Shown here: positions 28,392 through 29,067 of the stretch, in pieces
How positions within the stretch are numbered: the first letter of the stretch is position 1
Layout of the letters: every line of letters begins with the position of its first letter
Source of the DNA: DASUPK01 sp036265435
Lineage (GTDB): Bacteria; Actinomycetota; Thermoleophilia; Solirubrobacterales; 70-9
Direction: 5' to 3'
NCBI GenBank assembly: GCA_036265435.1
Contig: DATAPB010000162.1
Coordinates: 1-29,067, forward strand
DNA: 29,067 nt
Notes under the pieces: generated by a model
The model's input: the letters and a program-made list of their open reading frames with translations, nothing else
Database searches by the model: none
Told to the model about the DNA's origin: nothing
Made by a program: the position numbers and the translations under genes

Positions 28392-29067
28392 TCAGAAGAG
28401 CGCCATGCCCGGTGCCACCGGGACCTCAACGAGCTCCGGTTTTGAGGATCCGATCGAGCTCTCCAGGGCGCTGTGCAGTTCATCGCGCCCGGAGACCCGC
28501 CTCGACGAGACGCCGTAGGCCTCGGCGACCTTCGCGACCTCCAGCGCAGGGAGGTCGAGGCCGGGCGCTCCCTGCACCTCCTCGATGTCGGCGAACCACT
28601 TGAGGATCGAGTACTCCTCGTTGCGGAGGACCAGGAAGGTCACCGGGACGTCGTACGCGGCGGCGGTCCAGAAGCCGGTGATGGCGTATTGCGCCGAGCC
28701 CTCGCCGAGCACGCAGACGACGGGCCGGTCCGGCTGGGCGAGCTGAACCCCGATTGCGCCGGCGAGGCCGAAGCCGAGGCCGCCCCCCGCGCCGAAGTAG
28801 TAGCTGCCCGGCTTCGAGATCCGCAGCTGGTTGCGGAGCGAAAGGGTGCTGGACGGCGATTCGAGGACGACGATGCCGTCCTCCGGGAAGACGGCGGCAA
28901 GGGTGTTGTGGACCATCGTCGGGCTGAGCGGGTCGGTCTCGTCTCCCGCGGTCGGCTCCGGGAGCGGGTCGGGCTCCGCGCGGTTCGCCTCTCCGACCTC
29001 CTCTAGGAGTGCCCGCAGCGCGAGGCCGACATCGGCCAGGATCACGTCGCCCATCGGGGCACGGGCC
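28392..29067 (-). CDS. ThDP-dependent decarboxylase, benzoylformate decarboxylase-like, C-terminal part
   Basis: The gene runs off the window edge; the frame stays open to 29067, so the N-terminal pyrimidine-binding domain and part of the middle domain are missing. The visible part starts in the middle domain (PMGDVILADVG) and includes the PP-binding domain: YYFGAGGGLGFGLAGAIGVQLA, VVCVLGEGSAQYAITGFWTAA and VTFLVLRNEEYSILKWF. The arrangement of WTAA-YDVPVTF-VLRN-EY-ILKWF fits benzoylformate decarboxylase better than acetolactate synthase. In the cofactor motif the usual GDGS is GEGS, so the Mg2+-binding Asp is Glu. The FAD/Fe-S dehydrogenase gene follows after 2 bases and could make its 2-oxoacid substrate. 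The specific substrate is inferred only. Confidence 0.88.
   Translation of the reverse strand, partial: ARAPMGDVILADVGLALRALLEEVGEANRAEPDPLPEPTAGDETDPLSPTMVHNTLAAVFPEDGIVVLESPSSTLSLRNQLRISKPGSYYFGAGGGLGFGLAGAIGVQLAQPDRPVVCVLGEGSAQYAITGFWTAAAYDVPVTFLVLRNEEYSILKWFADIEEVQGAPGLDLPALEVAKVAEAYGVSSRRVSGRDELHSALESSIGSSKPELVEVPVAPGMALF

Overview
This window is high-GC, densely packed bacterial chromosome, and most likely comes from an actinobacterium of the Thermoleophilia / Solirubrobacterales type. The call rests on several things. A secreted protein at 1229-2272 has the 'PTIVG-PVVGNVLS...Y-W...ADVG' repeat and the 'RRVWGSGHGNY...VRGT-W' tail that I associate with that class. A wall protein carries an LAFTG sorting signal of the sortase-E kind. 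A rhodanese has the mycobacterial CysA2-type CRIGERS loop. Many starts are GTG or TTG, and many look leaderless. I see no insertion sequences, phage genes, CRISPR arrays or rRNA. One tRNA-Pro(TGG) is present. No gene-free stretch exceeds 300 bases; the longest, 14576-14787, is described as a feature.

Layout. 1-2272: end of a fatty acid hydroxylase-type membrane di-iron protein, an acetolactate decarboxylase and a secreted repeat protein. 2280-4034 (minus): a CHASE2-type class III nucleotide cyclase with an atypical substrate-selecting residue. 4112-4185: tRNA-Pro, sharing a divergent promoter with a DUF1015 gene (4214-5470). 5454-8859: a VOC protein, then a tight plus-strand run of cobalamin adenosyltransferase, OsmC-like peroxidase, SDR and CoA-type NUDIX hydrolase, followed by a DHFR/RibD-fold reductase. 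8929-11148: a two-domain rhodanese, two small single-span membrane proteins and a short Rossmann protein. 11179-12387: a thiolase. 12454-14575 (minus): a sortase-anchored surface protein followed by a membrane-anchored extracytoplasmic protein, with two strong hairpins between and inside them.

14788-18047 is a plus-strand operon of class IV aminotransferase, acyl-CoA dehydrogenase and long-form 3-hydroxyacyl-CoA dehydrogenase, suggesting branched-chain or fatty acyl-CoA oxidation; the thiolase upstream could supply the last step. A cytochrome P450 (18071-19420, minus) is divergent from a secreted CocE/S15-type hydrolase coupled to an NTF2-like protein (19480-22124). 22121-25401 (minus) holds thioredoxin reductase, a flippase-like YbhN/LPG-synthase-type membrane protein and a PAP2/AUR1-like enzyme. 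25456-29067 (minus) holds a 977-residue FAD/Fe-S 2-hydroxyacid dehydrogenase and, just upstream, the C-terminal part of a benzoylformate-decarboxylase-like ThDP enzyme. Together these could oxidise a 2-hydroxyacid to a 2-oxoacid and decarboxylate it.

The most striking signal outside the genes is a recurrent TANNNT box 6-10 nt upstream of start codons that lack a Shine-Dalgarno sequence. At two divergent gene pairs, plus- and minus-strand boxes share the same central TA step; a third pair shows a weaker version. This points to leaderless, symmetric bidirectional promoters. I found no convincing wholly new multi-gene system.
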